Below, piece after piece: positions 1-11,604 of a DNA stretch of 64,000 nucleotides. The DNA comes from Tetragonia tetragonoides. Its lineage: Eukaryota > Streptophyta > Magnoliopsida > Caryophyllales > Aizoaceae. How positions within the stretch are numbered: the stretch's first letter is position 1; every line of letters starts with the position of its first letter. The stretch covers positions 16,384,501 through 16,448,500 of the forward strand of contig CM076148.1 of assembly GCA_038025085.1 (NCBI GenBank), given 5' to 3'. Below the pieces are notes generated by a model. It did not search any database. It had not been told where the DNA came from and saw only the letters and a list, made by a program, of their open reading frames with translations. A program made the translations under genes and the position numbers.

Positions 1-204
1 ATTTGTTTTAACCATGTTCTTACAGTCATTTCTCACTTTTCATGTGTCTCTTTTATTCGAAAATCAACGGTTTGTACTTAGAACACTACACGTCTCCCGA
101 AATCTTTTATACTAGTGTTTTCTGATTCTAAACAGCGTTTTAATTAAGGCTACATAAAAATAATAAAATTTAAAAAAACTTAAAAAAAATAAAGATTTAA
201 AAAG
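1..204. repeat. Partial 5S spacer at left edge
   Basis: Spacer left of the first gene. It begins about 19 bp upstream of a 5S gene that lies outside the window, so the array continues to the left. It carries private changes (AACCATG, TTAGAACACTAC) shared with the spacer near 13100-13260, showing the two places derive from one duplicated unit. Confidence 0.9.
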
Positions 205-322
205 GGGTGCAAGACGAGGACTTCCCAGGAGGTCACCCATCCTAGTACTACTCTCGCCCAAGCACGCTTAGCTGCGGAGTTCTGAAGGGATCTAGTGCAT
301 TAGTGCTGGTATGATCGCACCC
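205..322 (-). rRNA. 5S rRNA gene, copy 1
   Basis: 118 nt. Changes: G110C, U52C (A box), A37U, G30A and C29U (BamHI site lost). The 5' flank is one base short, moving GC to -12/-11. Confidence 0.92.
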
Positions 323-541
323 ATCAATTGTTGCACAATATTTGTTTTAACCTTGTTCTTACAGTCATTTCTCACTTTTAGTGTGTCTCTTTTATTCGAA
401 AATCAACGGTTTCTACTTAAAACACAACACGTCTCCCGAAATCTTTTATACTAGTATTTACTGATTCTAAACAGCGTTTTAAATAAGGTAAAATAAAAAT
501 AAAAAAAATAAAAAAAATTTAAAAAATGAAAATTTAAAAAA

Positions 542-659
542 AGGTGCAACACGAGGACTTCCCAGGAGGTCACCCATCCTAGTACTACTCTCGCCCAAGC
601 ACGCTTCATTGCGGAGTTCTGATGGGATCCGGTGCATTAGTGCTGGTATGATCGCACCC
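542..659 (-). rRNA. 5S rRNA gene, copy 2
   Basis: 118 nt. C118U at the RNA end; U53G and G51A in the A box. Confidence 0.95.
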
Positions 660-881
660 ATCAAACTATTGCACAATATTTGTTTTAACCTTGTTCTTAC
701 AGTCATTTCTCACTTTTCGTGTGTCTCTATTATTCGAAAATCAACGGTTTGTACTTAAAACACAAAACGTCTCCCGAAATCTTTTATACTAGTGTTTTCT
801 GATTCTAAACAGCGTTTTAATTAAGGCTACATAAAAATAAAAAAATAAAAAAAAAAATTAAAAAAATGAAGATTTAAAAAG

Positions 882-999
882 GGGTGCAACACGAGGACTT
901 CCCAGGAGGTCACCCATCCTAGTACTACTCTCGCCCAAGCACGCTTAGCTGCGGAGTTCTGATGGGATCTGGTGCATTAGTGCTGGTATGATCGCACCC
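882..999 (-). rRNA. 5S rRNA gene, copy 3
   Basis: 118 nt. U52C (A box) and G30A (BamHI site lost); flank of the AAATTGTTG type. Confidence 0.95.
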
Positions 1000-1220
1000 A
1001 TCAAATTGTTGCACAATATTTGTTTTAACCTTGTTCTTACGGTCATTTCTCACTTTTAGTGTGTCTCTTTTATTCGAAAATCAACGGTTTCTACTTAAAA
1101 CACAACACGTCTCCCGAAATCTTTTATACTAGTGTTTTCTGATTCTAAACGGCGTTTTAAATAAGTCTACATAAAAATTAAAAAAAATAAAAAAAATTAA
1201 AAAAATGAAGATTTAAAAAA

Positions 1221-1338
1221 GGGTGCAACACGAGGACATCCCAGGAGGTCACCCATCCTAGTACTACTCTCGCCCAAGCACGCTTCACAGCGGAGTTCTG
1301 ATGGGATCCGGTGCATTACTGCTGGTATGATCGCACCC
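1221..1338 (-). rRNA. 5S rRNA gene, copy 4
   Basis: 118 nt. A101U, U53G and A50U (A box), C20G. Confidence 0.95.
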
Positions 1339-1560
1339 ATCAAATTGTTGCACAATATCTGTTTTAACCTTGTTCTTACAGTCATTTCTCACTTTTCGTG
1401 TGTCTCTTTTATTTGAAAATCAACGGTTTCTACTTAAAACACAACACGTCTCCCGAAATCTTTTATACTAGTGTTTTCTGATTCTAAACGACGTTTTAAA
1501 TAAGTCTACATGAAAATTCAAAAAAAATAAAAAAAATTAAAAAAATGAAGATTTAAAAAA

Positions 1561-1678
1561 GAGTGCAACACGAGGACTTCCCAGGAGGTCACCCATCCTA
1601 GTACTACTCTCGCCCAAGCACGCTTCATTGCGGAGTTCTGATGCGATCCGGTGCATTAGTGCTGGTATGATCGCACCC
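1561..1678 (-). rRNA. 5S rRNA gene, copy 5
   Basis: 118 nt. C117U in the closing helix, U53G and G51A, C35G. Confidence 0.94.
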
Positions 1679-1900
1679 ATCAAACTATTGCACAATATTT
1701 GTTTTAACCTTGTCCTTACAGTCATTTCTCACTTTTCGTGTGTCTCTTTTATTCGAAAATCAACGGTTTGTACTTAAAACACAAAACGTCTCCCGAAATC
1801 TTTTATACTAGTGTTTTCTGATTTTAAACAGCGTTTTAATTAAGGCTACATAAAAATAAAAAAATAAAAAAAAAATTTAAAAAAATGAAGATTTAAAAAG

Positions 1901-2018
1901 GGGTGCAACACGAGGACTTCCCAGGAGGTCACCCATCCTAGTACTACTCTCGCCCAAGCACGCTTAGCTGCGGAGTTCTGATGGGATCTGGTGCATTAGT
2001 GCTGGTATGATCGCACCC
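1901..2018 (-). rRNA. 5S rRNA gene, copy 6
   Basis: 118 nt. U52C and G30A; partner of copy 3 at 1019 bp. Confidence 0.95.
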
Positions 2019-2239
2019 ATCAAATTGTTGCACAATATTTGTTTTAACCTTGTTCTTACGGTCATTTCTCACTTTTAGTGTGTCTCTTTTATTCGAAAAT
2101 CAACGGTTTCTACTTAAAACACAACACGTCTCCCGAAATCTTTTATACTAGTGTTTTCTGATTCTAAACGGCGTTTTAAATAAGTCTACATAAAAATTAA
2201 AAAAAATTAAAAAAATTAAAAAAATGAAGATTTAAAAAA

Positions 2240-2357
2240 GGGTGCAACACGAGGACTTCCCAGGAGGTCACCCATCCTAGTACTACTCTCGCCCAAGCAC
2301 GCTTCACAGCGGAGTTCTGATGGGATCCGATGCATTACTGCTGGTATGATCGCACCC
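2240..2357 (-). rRNA. 5S rRNA gene, copy 7
   Basis: 118 nt. U53G, A50U, C28U, C20G; partner of copy 4. Confidence 0.95.
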
Positions 2358-2578
2358 ATCAAATTGTTGCACAATATTTGTTTTAACCTTGTTCTTACAG
2401 TCATTTCTCACTTTCCGTGTGTCTCTTTTATTCGAAAATCAACGGTTTCTACTTAAAACACAACACGTCTCCCGAAATCTTTTATACTAGTGTTTTCTGA
2501 ATCTAAACAGCGTTTTAAATAAGGCAAAATAAAAATTAAAAAAATAAAAAAAATTTAAAAAAATGAAGATTTAAAAAA

Positions 2579-2696
2579 GGGTGCAACACGAGGACTTCCC
2601 AGGAGGTCACCCATCCTAGTACTACTCTCGCCCAAGCACGCTTTACTGCGGAGTTCTGATGGGATCCGGTGCATTACTGCTGGTATGATCACAACC
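2579..2696 (-). rRNA. 5S rRNA gene, copy 8
   Basis: 118 nt. Member of the linked U53A/C20G/C6U/G3U family, in which the 5' strand of the closing helix is weakened. Confidence 0.94.
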
Positions 2697-2917
2697 ATCA
2701 AACTATTGCACAATATTTGTTTTAACCTTGTTCTTACAGTCATTTCTCACTTTTCGTGTGTCTCTTTTATTCGAAAATCAACGGTTTGTACTTAAAACAC
2801 AACACGTCTCCCGAAATCTTTTATACTAGTGTTTTCTGATTCTAAACAGCGTTTTAAATAAGGCTACATAAAAATTAAAAAAATAATAAAAATTTAAAAA
2901 AATGAAGATTTAAAAAA

Positions 2918-3035
2918 GGGTGCAACACGAGGACTTCTCAGGAGGTCACCCATCCTAGAACTACTTTCGCCCAAGCACACTTAACTGCAGAGTTCTGATG
3001 GGATCCGGTGCATTAGTGCTGGTATGATCGCACCC
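2918..3035 (-). rRNA. 5S rRNA gene, copy 9
   Basis: 118 nt. G98A, A77U, G70A, C57U, C47U. The 5' flank reads CTTTTCC, giving GG instead of GC at -13/-12. Confidence 0.92.
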
Positions 3036-3248
3036 ATCAATCTTTTCCACAATATTTATTTTAACCTTGTTCTTACAGCCATTTCTCACTTTTCGTGTGT
3101 CTCTTTTATTCGAAAATCAACGATTTGTACTTAAAACACAACACGTCTCCCGAAATCTTTTATACTAGTGTTTTTTTGATTCTAAACAGCGTTTTAAATA
3201 AAGCTACATAAAAATAAAAAAACATTTAAAAAAATGAAGTATAAAAAG

Positions 3249-3366
3249 GGGTGCAACAAGAGGACTTCCCAGGAGGTCACCCATCCTAGTACTACTCTCG
3301 CACAAGCACGCTTAACTGCGGAGTTCTGATGGGATCCGGTGCATTAGTGCTGGTATGATCGCACCC
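3249..3366 (-). rRNA. 5S rRNA gene, copy 10
   Basis: 118 nt. G108U and G65U. Confidence 0.95.
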
Positions 3367-3587
3367 ATCAATCTATTGCACAATATTTGTTTTAACCTTG
3401 TTCTTACAGCCATTTCTCATTTTTCGTGTGTCTCTTTTATTCGAAAATCAACGGTTTCTACTTAAATCATAACACGTCTCCCGAAATCTTTTATAATAGT
3501 GTTTTCTGATTCTAAACAGCGTTTTAAATAAGGCTACATAAAAATTAAAAAAATAAAAAAAATTTAAAAAAATGAAGATTTAAAAAA

Positions 3588-3705
3588 GGGTGCAACACGA
3601 GGACTTGCCAGGAGGTCACCCATCCTAGTATTACTCTCGCCCAAGCACGCTTAATTGCGGAGTTCTGATGGGATCCGGTGCATTAGTGCTGGTATGATCG
3701 TACCC
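3588..3705 (-). rRNA. 5S rRNA gene, copy 11
   Basis: 118 nt. G99C, G75A, G51A, G5A; GG instead of GC at -13/-12. Confidence 0.93.
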
Positions 3706-3917
3706 ATCAATCTTTTCCACAATATTTGTTTTAACTTTGTTCTTACAGTCATTTCTCACTTTTCGTGTGTCTCTTTTATTCGAAAATCAACGGTTTGTAC
3801 TTAAAACACAACACGTCTCCCGAAATCTTTTATACTAGTGTTTTCTGATTCTAAATAGCGTTTTAAATAAGGCTACATAAAAATAAAAAAAAGTTTAAAA
3901 AAATGAAGTATAAAAAG

Positions 3918-4035
3918 GGGTGCAACACGAGGTCTTCCCAGGAGGTCACCCATCCTAGTACTACTCTCGCCTAAGCACGCTTCACTGCGGAGTTCTGATG
4001 GGATCCGGTGCATTAGTGCTGGTATGATCGTACCC
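3918..4035 (-). rRNA. 5S rRNA gene, copy 12
   Basis: 118 nt. U103A, G65A, U53G, G5A; GG instead of GC at -13/-12. Confidence 0.93.
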
Positions 4036-4258
4036 ATCAATCTTTTCCACAATATTTGTTTTAACCTTGTTCTTACAGCCATTTCTCACTTTTCGTGTGT
4101 CTCTTTTATTTAAAAATCAACGGTTTCTACTTAAAAGACAACACGTCTCCCGAAATCTTTTATACTAGTGTTTTCTGATTCTAAACAGCGTTTTAAATAA
4201 GGGTAAATAAAAATTAAAAAAATAAAATAAAATTTAAAAAAAATGAAGATTTAAAAAT

Positions 4259-4376
4259 GGGTGCAACACGAGGACTTCCGAGGAGGTCACTCATCCTAGT
4301 ACTACTCTCGCCCAAGCACGCTTAACTGCGGAGTTCTGATGGGATCCGGTGCATTAGTGCTGGTATGATCGCACCC
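4259..4376 (-). rRNA. 5S rRNA gene, copy 13
   Basis: 118 nt. G97C and G86A in the C box. Terminator is ATTTTT after the closing CCC. Confidence 0.94.
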
Positions 4377-4599
4377 ATCAATCTATTGCACAATATTTGT
4401 TTTAACCTTGTTCTTACAGCCATTTCTCAATTTTCGTGTGTCTCTTTTATTCGAAAATCAACGGTTTCTACTTAAAACACAACACGTCTCCCGAAATCTT
4501 TTATACTAGTGTTTTCTGATTCTAAACAACGTTTTAAATAAGGGTACATAAAAATAAAAAAAATAAAATAAAAATTTAAAAAAATGAAGATTTAAAAAG

Positions 4600-4717
4600 G
4601 GGTGCAACACGAGGACTTCCCAGGAGGTCAACCATCCTAGTATTACTCTCGCCCAAGCACGCGTAACTGCGGAGTTCTGATGGGATCCGGTGCATTAGTG
4701 CTGGTATGATCGCACCC
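4600..4717 (-). rRNA. 5S rRNA gene, copy 14
   Basis: 118 nt. G87U (C box), G75A, A55C (A box). Confidence 0.94.
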
Positions 4718-4940
4718 ATCAATCTATTGCACAATATTTGTTTTAACCTTGTTCTTACAGCCATTTCTCACTTTTCGTGTGTCTCTTTTATTCGAAAATC
4801 AACGGTTTCTACTTAAAACACAACACGTCTCCCGAAATCTTTTATACTAGTGTTTTCTGATTCTAAACAACGTTTTAAATAAGGGTACATAAAAATAAAA
4901 AAAATAAAATAAAAATTTAAAAAAATGAAGATTTAAAAAG

Positions 4941-5058
4941 GGGTGCAACACGAGGACTTCCCAGGAGGTCACCCATTCTAGTACTACTCTCGCCCAAGCA
5001 CGCTTAACTGCGGAGTTCTGATGGGATCTGGTGCATTAGTGCTGGTATCATCGCACCC
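4941..5058 (-). rRNA. 5S rRNA gene, copy 15
   Basis: 118 nt. G82A (C box), G30A (BamHI site lost), C10G. Confidence 0.94.
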
Positions 5059-5272
5059 ATCAATCTATTGCACAATATTTGTTTTAACCTTGTTCTTACA
5101 ACCATTTTTCACTTTTCGTGTGTCTCTTTTATTCGAAAATCAACGGTTTCTACTTAAAACACAACACATCTCCCGAAATCTTTTATACTAGTGTTTTCTG
5201 ATTTTAAACAACGTTTTAAATAAGGGTACATAAAAATAAAAGAAAAATTTTAAAAAATGAATATTTAAAAAG

Positions 5273-5390
5273 GGGTGCAACACGAGGACTTCCCAGGAGG
5301 TCACCCATCCTAGTACTATTCTCGCCCAAGCACGCTTAACTGCGGAGTTCTAATGGGATCCGGTGCATTAGTGCTGGTATGATCACACCC
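5273..5390 (-). rRNA. 5S rRNA gene, copy 16
   Basis: 118 nt. G72A (intermediate element), C39U, C6U. Confidence 0.94.
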
Positions 5391-5602
5391 ATCAATCTAT
5401 TGCACAATATTTGTTTTAACCTTGTTCTTACAACCATTTCTCACTTTTCGTGTGTCTCTTTTATTCGAAAATCAACGGTTTGTACTTAAAACACAACACG
5501 TCTCCCGAAATCTTTTATACTAGTGTTTTCTGATTCTAAACAGCGTTTTAAATAAGGCTACATAAAAATAAAAAAACATTTAAAAAAATGAAGTATAAAA
5601 AG

Positions 5603-5720
5603 GGGTGCAACACGAGGACTTCCCAGGAGGTCACCCATCCTAGTACTACTCTCGCCCAAGCACGCTTAACTGCGGAGTTCTGATGGGATTCGATGCATTG
5701 GTGCTGGTATGATCGCACCC
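5603..5720 (-). rRNA. 5S rRNA gene, copy 17
   Basis: 118 nt. G31A, C28U, U21C; BamHI site lost. Confidence 0.94.
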
Positions 5721-5932
5721 ATCAATCTATTGCACAATATTTATTTTAACCTTGTTCTTACAGCCATTTCTCACTATTCGTGTGTCTGTTTTTTTCGAAA
5801 ATCAACGGTTTGTACTTAAAACACAACACTTCTCCCGAAATCTTTTATACTAGTGTTTTCTGATTCTAAACAGCGTTTTAAATAAGGCTACATAAAAATT
5901 AAAAAACATTTAAAAAAATGAAGTATAAAAAG

Positions 5933-6050
5933 GGGTGCAACACGAGGACTTCCCAGGAGGTCACCCATCCTAGTACTACTCTCGCACAAGCACGCTTAAC
6001 TGCGGAGTTCTGATGGGATCCGGTGCATTAGTGCTGGTATGATCGCACCC
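5933..6050 (-). rRNA. 5S rRNA gene, copy 18
   Basis: 118 nt. Only G65U, shared with copy 10. Confidence 0.95.
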
Positions 6051-6271
6051 ATCAATCTATTGCACAATATTTGTTTTAACCTTGTTCTTACAGCCATTTC
6101 TCATTTTTCGTGTGTCTCTTTTATTCGAAAATCAACGGTTTCTACTTAAAACACAACACGACTCCCGAAATCTTTTATACTAGTGTATTCTGATTCTAAA
6201 CAGCGTTTTAAATAAGGCTACATAAAAATTAAAAAAATAAAAAAAATTCTAAAAAATGAAGATTTAAAAGA

Positions 6272-6389
6272 GGGTGCAACACGAGAAATTCCCAGGAGGT
6301 CAACCATCCTAGTACTACTCTCGCCCAAGCACGCTTAACTGCGGAGTTCTGATGGGATCTGGTGCATTAGTGCTGGTATCATCGCACCC
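6272..6389 (-). rRNA. 5S rRNA gene, copy 19
   Basis: 118 nt. C104U, G102U, G87U (C box), G30A, C10G. Confidence 0.92.
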
Positions 6390-6603
6390 ATCAATCTATT
6401 GCACAATATTTGTTTTAACCTTGTTCTTACAGCCATTTCTCAATTTTCGTGTGTCTCTTTTATTCGAAAATCAACGGTTTCTACTTAAAACACAACACGT
6501 CTCCCGAAATCTTTTATACTAGTGTTTTCTGATTCTAAACAACGTTTTAAATAAGGGTACACAAAAATAAAATAAAAATTTAAAAAAATGAAGATTTAAA
6601 AAG

Positions 6604-6721
6604 GGGTGCAACACGAGGACTTCCCAGGAGGTCACCCATTCTAGTACTACTCTCGCCCAAGCACGCTTAACTGCGGAGTTCTGAAGGGATCCGGTGCATT
6701 AGTGCTGGTATCATCGCACCC
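6604..6721 (-). rRNA. 5S rRNA gene, copy 20
   Basis: 118 nt. G82A, A37U, C10G. Confidence 0.94.
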
Positions 6722-6942
6722 ATCAATCTATTGCACAATATTTGTTTTAACCTTGTTCTTACAACCATTTTTCACTTTTCGTGTGTCTCTTTTATTCGAA
6801 AATCAACGGTTTCCACTAAAAACACAACACATCTCCCGAAATCTTTTATACTAGTGTTTTCTGATTCTAAACAGCGTTTTAAATAAGGCTACATAAAAAT
6901 TAAAAAAATATAAAAAAAATTAAAAAATGAAGATTTAAAAAA

Positions 6943-7060
6943 GGGTGCAACACGAGGACTTCCCAGGAGGTCACCCACCCTAGTACTACTCTCGCCCAAG
7001 CACGCTTTACTGCGGAGTTCTGATGGGATCCGGTGCATTACTGCTGGTATGATCACAACC
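6943..7060 (-). rRNA. 5S rRNA gene, copy 21
   Basis: 118 nt. U53A/C20G/C6U/G3U family, plus A83G in the C box. Confidence 0.93.
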
Positions 7061-7271
7061 ATCAAACTATTGCACAATATTTGTTTTAACCTTGTTCGTA
7101 CAGTCATTTCTCACTTTTCGTGTGTCTCTTTTATTCGAAAATCAACGGTTTGTACTTAAAACACAACACGTCTCCCGAAATCTTTTATACTAGTGTTTTC
7201 TGATTCTAAATAGCGTTTTAAATAAGGCTACATAAAATAAAAAAACATTTAAAAAAATGAAGTATAAAAAG

Positions 7272-7389
7272 GGGTGCAACACGAGGACTTCCCAGGAGGT
7301 CACCCATCCTAGTACTACTCTCGCCCAAGCACGCTTAACTGCGGAGTTCTGTTGGGATTCGGTGCATTAGTGCTGGTATGATCGCACCC
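7272..7389 (-). rRNA. 5S rRNA gene, copy 22
   Basis: 118 nt. U38A and G31A. Confidence 0.95.
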
Positions 7390-7601
7390 ATCAATCTATT
7401 GCACAATATTTGTTTTAACCTTGTTCTTACAGCCATTTCTCACTTTTCGTGTGTCTGTTTTTTTCGAAAATCAACGGTTTGTACTTAAAACACAACACGT
7501 CTCCCGAAATCTTTTATACTAGTGTTTTCTGATTCTAAACATCGTTTTAAATAAGGCTACATAAAAATAAAAAAACATTTAAAAAAATGAAGTATAAAAA
7601 G

Positions 7602-7719
7602 GGGTGCAACACGAGAACTTCCCAGGAAGTCACCCATCCTAGTACTACTCTCGCCTAAGCACGCTTAACTGCAGAGTTCTGATGGGATCCGGTGCATTAG
7701 TGCTGGTATGATCGTACCC
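7602..7719 (-). rRNA. 5S rRNA gene, copy 23
   Basis: 118 nt. C104U, C92U (C box), G65A, C47U, G5A. Confidence 0.93.
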
Positions 7720-7933
7720 ATCAATCTATTGCACAATATTTATTTTAACCTTGTTCTTACAGCCATTTCTCACTTTTCGTGTGTCTCTTTTATTCGAAAA
7801 TCAACTTTTTTTACTTAAAACACAACACGTCTCCCGAAATCTTTTATACTAGTGTTTTCTGATTCTAAACAGCATTTTAAATAAGGCTACATAAAAACAA
7901 AAAAAAACAAAAAAAAAATGAAGATTTAAAAAA

Positions 7934-8051
7934 GGGTGCAACACGAGGACTTCCCAGGAGGTCACCGATCCTAGTACTACTCTCGCTCAAGCACGCTTAA
8001 ATGCGGAATTCTGATGGGATCCGGTGCATTAGTGCTGGTATGATCGCACCC
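7934..8051 (-). rRNA. 5S rRNA gene, copy 24
   Basis: 118 nt. G85C (C box), G65A, G51U (A box), C44U. Confidence 0.93.
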
Positions 8052-8271
8052 ATTAATCTATTGCAGAATATTTGTTTTAACCTTGTTCTTACAGCCATTT
8101 CTCACTTTTCGTGTCTCTTTTATTCGAAAATCAACGGTTTCTACTTAAAACACAACACGTCTCCCGGAATCTTTTATGCTAGTGTTTTCTGATTCTAAAC
8201 AGCGTTTTAAATAAGGCTACATAAAAATTAAAAAAATAAAAAAAAAAATTAAAAAATGAAGATTTAAAAAA

Positions 8272-8389
8272 GGGTGCAACACGAGGATTTCCAAGGAGGT
8301 CACCCATCCTAGTACTACTCTCGCCCAAGCACGCTTTACTGCGGAGTTCTGATGGGATCCGGTGCATTACTGCTGGTATGATCACAACC
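8272..8389 (-). rRNA. 5S rRNA gene, copy 25
   Basis: 118 nt. U53A/C20G/C6U/G3U family, plus G102A and G97U. Confidence 0.93.
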
Positions 8390-8601
8390 ATCAAACTATT
8401 GCACAATATTTATTTTAACCTTGTTCTTACAGTCATTTCTCACTTTTCGTGTGTCTCTTTTATTCGAAAATTAATGGTTTGTACTTAAAACACAACACGT
8501 CTCCCGAAATCTTTTATACTAGTGTTTTCTGATTCTAAACAGCGTTTTAAATAAGGCTACATAAAAATAAAAAATCATTTAAAAAAATGAAGTATAAAAA
8601 G

Positions 8602-8719
8602 GGGTGCAACACGAGGACTTCCCAGGAGGTCACCCATCCTAGTACTACTCTCGCCCAAGCACGCTTTACTGCGGAGTTCTGATGGGATCCGGTGCATTAC
8701 TGCTGGTATGATCACAACC
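8602..8719 (-). rRNA. 5S rRNA gene, copy 26
   Basis: 118 nt. U53A/C20G/C6U/G3U family. Confidence 0.94.
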
Positions 8720-8930
8720 ATCAAACTATTGCACAATATTTGTTTTAACCTTGTTCTTACAGTCATTTCTCACTTTTCGTGTGTCTCTTTTATTCGAAAA
8801 TCAACGGTTTGTACTTAAAACACAACACGTCTCCCGAAATCTTTTATACTAGTGTTTTCTGATTTTAAATAGCGTTTTAAATAAGGCTACATAAAATAAA
8901 AAAACATTTAAAAAAATGAAGTATAAAAAG

Positions 8931-9048
8931 GGGTGCAACACGAGGACTTCCCAGGAGGTCACCCATCCTAGTACTACTCTCGCCCAAGCACGCTTAACTG
9001 CGGAGTTCTGATGGGATTCGGTGCATTAGTGCTGGTATGATCGCACCC
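8931..9048 (-). rRNA. 5S rRNA gene, copy 27
   Basis: 118 nt. G31A; partner of copy 22 at 1659 bp. Confidence 0.95.
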
Positions 9049-9260
9049 ATCAATCTATTGCACAATATTTGTTTTAACCTTGTTCTTACAGCCATTTCTC
9101 ACATTTCGTGTGTCTGTTTTTTTCGAAAATCAACGGTTTGTACTTAAAACACAACACGTCTCCCGAAATCTTTTATACTAGTGTTTTCTGATTCTAAACA
9201 TCGTTTTAAATAAGGCTACATAAAAATAAAAAAACATTTAAAAAAATGAAGTATAAAAAG

Positions 9261-9378
9261 GGGTGCAACACGAGAACTTCCCAGGAAGTCACCCATCCTA
9301 GTACTACTCTAGCCTAAGCACGCTTAACTGCAGAGTTCTGATGGGATCCGGTGCATTAGTGCTGGTATGATCGTACCC
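9261..9378 (-). rRNA. 5S rRNA gene, copy 28
   Basis: 118 nt. C104U, C92U, G68U (intermediate element), G65A, C47U, G5A; partner of copy 23. Confidence 0.93.
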
Positions 9379-9592
9379 ATCAATCTATTGCACAATATTT
9401 ATTTTAACCTTGTTCTTACAGCCATTTCTCACTTTTCGTGTGTCTCTTTTATTCGAAAATCAACGTTTTTTACTTAAAACACAACACGTTTCCCGAAATC
9501 TTTTATACTAGTGTTTTCTGATTCTAAACAGCATTTTAAATAAGGCTACATAAAAACAAAAAAAAAGAAAAAAAAAATGAAGATTTAAAAAA

Positions 9593-9710
9593 GGGTGCAA
9601 CACGAGGACTTCCCAGGAGGTCACCGATCCTAGTACTACTCTCGCTCAAGCACGCTTTACTGCGGAGTTCTGATGGGATCCGGTGCATTACTGCTGGTAT
9701 GATCACAACC
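9593..9710 (-). rRNA. 5S rRNA gene, copy 29 (chimeric)
   Basis: 118 nt. The 3' half has the G85C/G65A markers of copy 24 and the 5' half the U53A/C20G/C6U/G3U markers of copy 26. The switch lies between RNA positions 65 and 53. Confidence 0.93.
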
Positions 9711-9922
9711 ATCAAACTATTGCACAATATTTGTTTTAACCTTGTTCTTACAGTCATTTCTCACTTTTCGTGTGTCTCTTTTATTCGAAAATCAACGGTT
9801 TGTACTTAAAACACAACACGTCTCCCGAAATCTTTTATACTAGTGTTTTCTGATTTTAAATAGCGTTTTAAATAAGGCTACATAAAAATAAAAAATCATT
9901 TAAAAAAATGAAGTATAAAAAG

Positions 9923-10040
9923 GGGTGCAACACGAGGACTTCCCAGGAGGTCACCCATCCTAGTACTACTCTCGCCCAAGCACGCTTAATTGCGGAGTTT
10001 TGATGGGATCCGGTGCATTAGTGCTGGTATGATCGCACCC
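9923..10040 (-). rRNA. 5S rRNA gene, copy 30
   Basis: 118 nt. G51A and G41A. Confidence 0.95.
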
Positions 10041-10264
10041 ATCAATCTATTGCACAATATTTGTTTTAACCTTGTTCTTACAGCCATTTCTCACTTTTCG
10101 TGTGTCTCTTTTATTCGAAAATCAAAGGTTTGTACTTAAAACACAACACGTCTCCCGAAATCTTTTATACTAGTGTTTTCTGATTCTAAACAGCGTTTTA
10201 AATAAGGCTACATAAAAATAAAAAAAAAATAAAAAAACATTTAAAAAATTGAAGATTTAAAAAG

Positions 10265-10382
10265 GGGTGCAACACGAGGACTTCCCAGGAGGTCACCCAT
10301 CCTAGAACTACTCTCGCCCAAGCACACTTAACTGCAGAGTTCTGAAAGGATCCGATGCATTAGTGCTGGTATGATCGCACCC
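10265..10382 (-). rRNA. 5S rRNA gene, copy 31
   Basis: 118 nt. A77U, C57U, C47U, A37U, C36U, C28U; GG instead of GC at -13/-12. Related to copy 9. Confidence 0.92.
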
Positions 10383-10596
10383 ATCAATCTTTTCCACAAT
10401 ATTTGTTTTATCCTTGTTCTTACAGCCATTTCTCACTTTTCGTGTGTCTCTTTTATTCGAAAATCAACGATTTCTACTTAAAACACAACACGTCTCCCGA
10501 AATCTTTTATACTAGTGTTTTCTGATTCTAAACAACGTTTTAAATAAGGGTACACAAAAATAAAATAAAAATTTTAAAAAATGAAGATTTAAAAAG

Positions 10597-10714
10597 GGGT
10601 GCAACACGAGGACTTCCCAGTAGGTCACCCATTCTAGTACTACTCTCGCCCAAGCACGCTTAACTGCGGAGTTCTGACGGGATCCGGTGCATTAGTGCTG
10701 GTATCATCGCACCC
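10597..10714 (-). rRNA. 5S rRNA gene, copy 32
   Basis: 118 nt. C94A, G82A (both C box), A37G, C10G; related to copy 20. Confidence 0.93.
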
Positions 10715-10936
10715 ATCAATCTATTGCACAATATTTGTTTTAACCTTGTTCTTACAACCATTTTTCACTTTTCGTGTGTCTCTTTTATTCGAAAATCAAC
10801 GGTTTCCACTAAAAACACAACACATCTCCCGAAATCTTTTATACTAGTGTTTTCTGATTCTAAACAGCGTTTTAAATAAGGCTACATAAAAATTAAAAAA
10901 ATAAAAAAAAAATTTAAAAAATGAAGATTTAAAAAA

Positions 10937-11054
10937 GGGTGCAACACGAGGACTTCCCAGGAGGTCACCCATCCTAGTACTACTCTCGCCCAAGCACGCT
11001 TTACTGCGGAGTTCTGATGGGATCCGGTGCATTACTGCTGGTATGATCACAACC
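10937..11054 (-). rRNA. 5S rRNA gene, copy 33
   Basis: 118 nt. U53A/C20G/C6U/G3U family. Confidence 0.94.
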
Positions 11055-11268
11055 ATCAAACTATTGCACAATATTTATTTTAACCTTGTTCTTACAGTCA
11101 TTTCTCACTTTTCGTGTGTCTCTTTTATTCGAAAATCAATGGTTTGTACTTAAAACACAACACGTCTCCCGAAATCTTTTATACTAGTGTTTTCTGATTC
11201 TAAACAGCATTTTAAATAAGGCTACATAAAAACAAAAAAAAACAAAAAAAAAATGAAGATTTAAAAAA

Positions 11269-11386
11269 GGGTGCAAGACGAGGACTTCCCAGGAGGTCAC
11301 CGATCCTAGTACTACTCTCGCTCAAGCACGCTTAAATGCGGAATTCTGATGGGATCCGGTGCATTAGTGCTGGTATGATCGCACCC
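11269..11386 (-). rRNA. 5S rRNA gene, copy 34
   Basis: 118 nt. G110C, G85C, G65A, G51U, C44U; close relative of copy 24. Confidence 0.93.
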
Positions 11387-11604
11387 ATTAATCTATTGCA
11401 GAATATTTGTTTTAACCTTCTTCTTACAGCCATTTTTCACTTTTCGTGTCTCTTTTATTCGAAAATCAACGGTTTCTACTTAAAACACAACACGTCTCAC
11501 GGAATCTTTTATACTAGTGTTTTCTGATTCTAAACAGCGTTTTAAATAAGGCTACATAAAAATTAAAAAAAAAAAAAAAATTTAAAAAATGAAGATTTAA
11601 AAAA

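Larger units (their letters stand above)
882..2696. repeat. 3-unit higher-order repeat of the left region
   Basis: Copies 3 and 4 recur as copies 6 and 7 at 1019 bp (U52C/G30A, then A50U/U53G/C20G). The same order reappears as copies 40-41 and 43-44 near 13.3-14.8 kb, about 12.4 kb away. Confidence 0.75.
7272..9658. repeat. 5-unit-offset duplication (1659 bp)
   Basis: Copies 22-24 match copies 27-29 at 1659 bp. The match stops inside copy 29, which switches to the sequence type of copy 26. Confidence 0.75.

Noticed and set aside
479..706. Open reading frames of 60-96 codons, many on the minus strand with a recurring MHRIPSEL...STRMGDLL peptide
   Set aside because: They are translations of the 5S rRNA gene plus its T-rich downstream spacer (giving the Phe-rich tails). 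They recur only because the rRNA is repeated, and copies with one-base indels break them freely.
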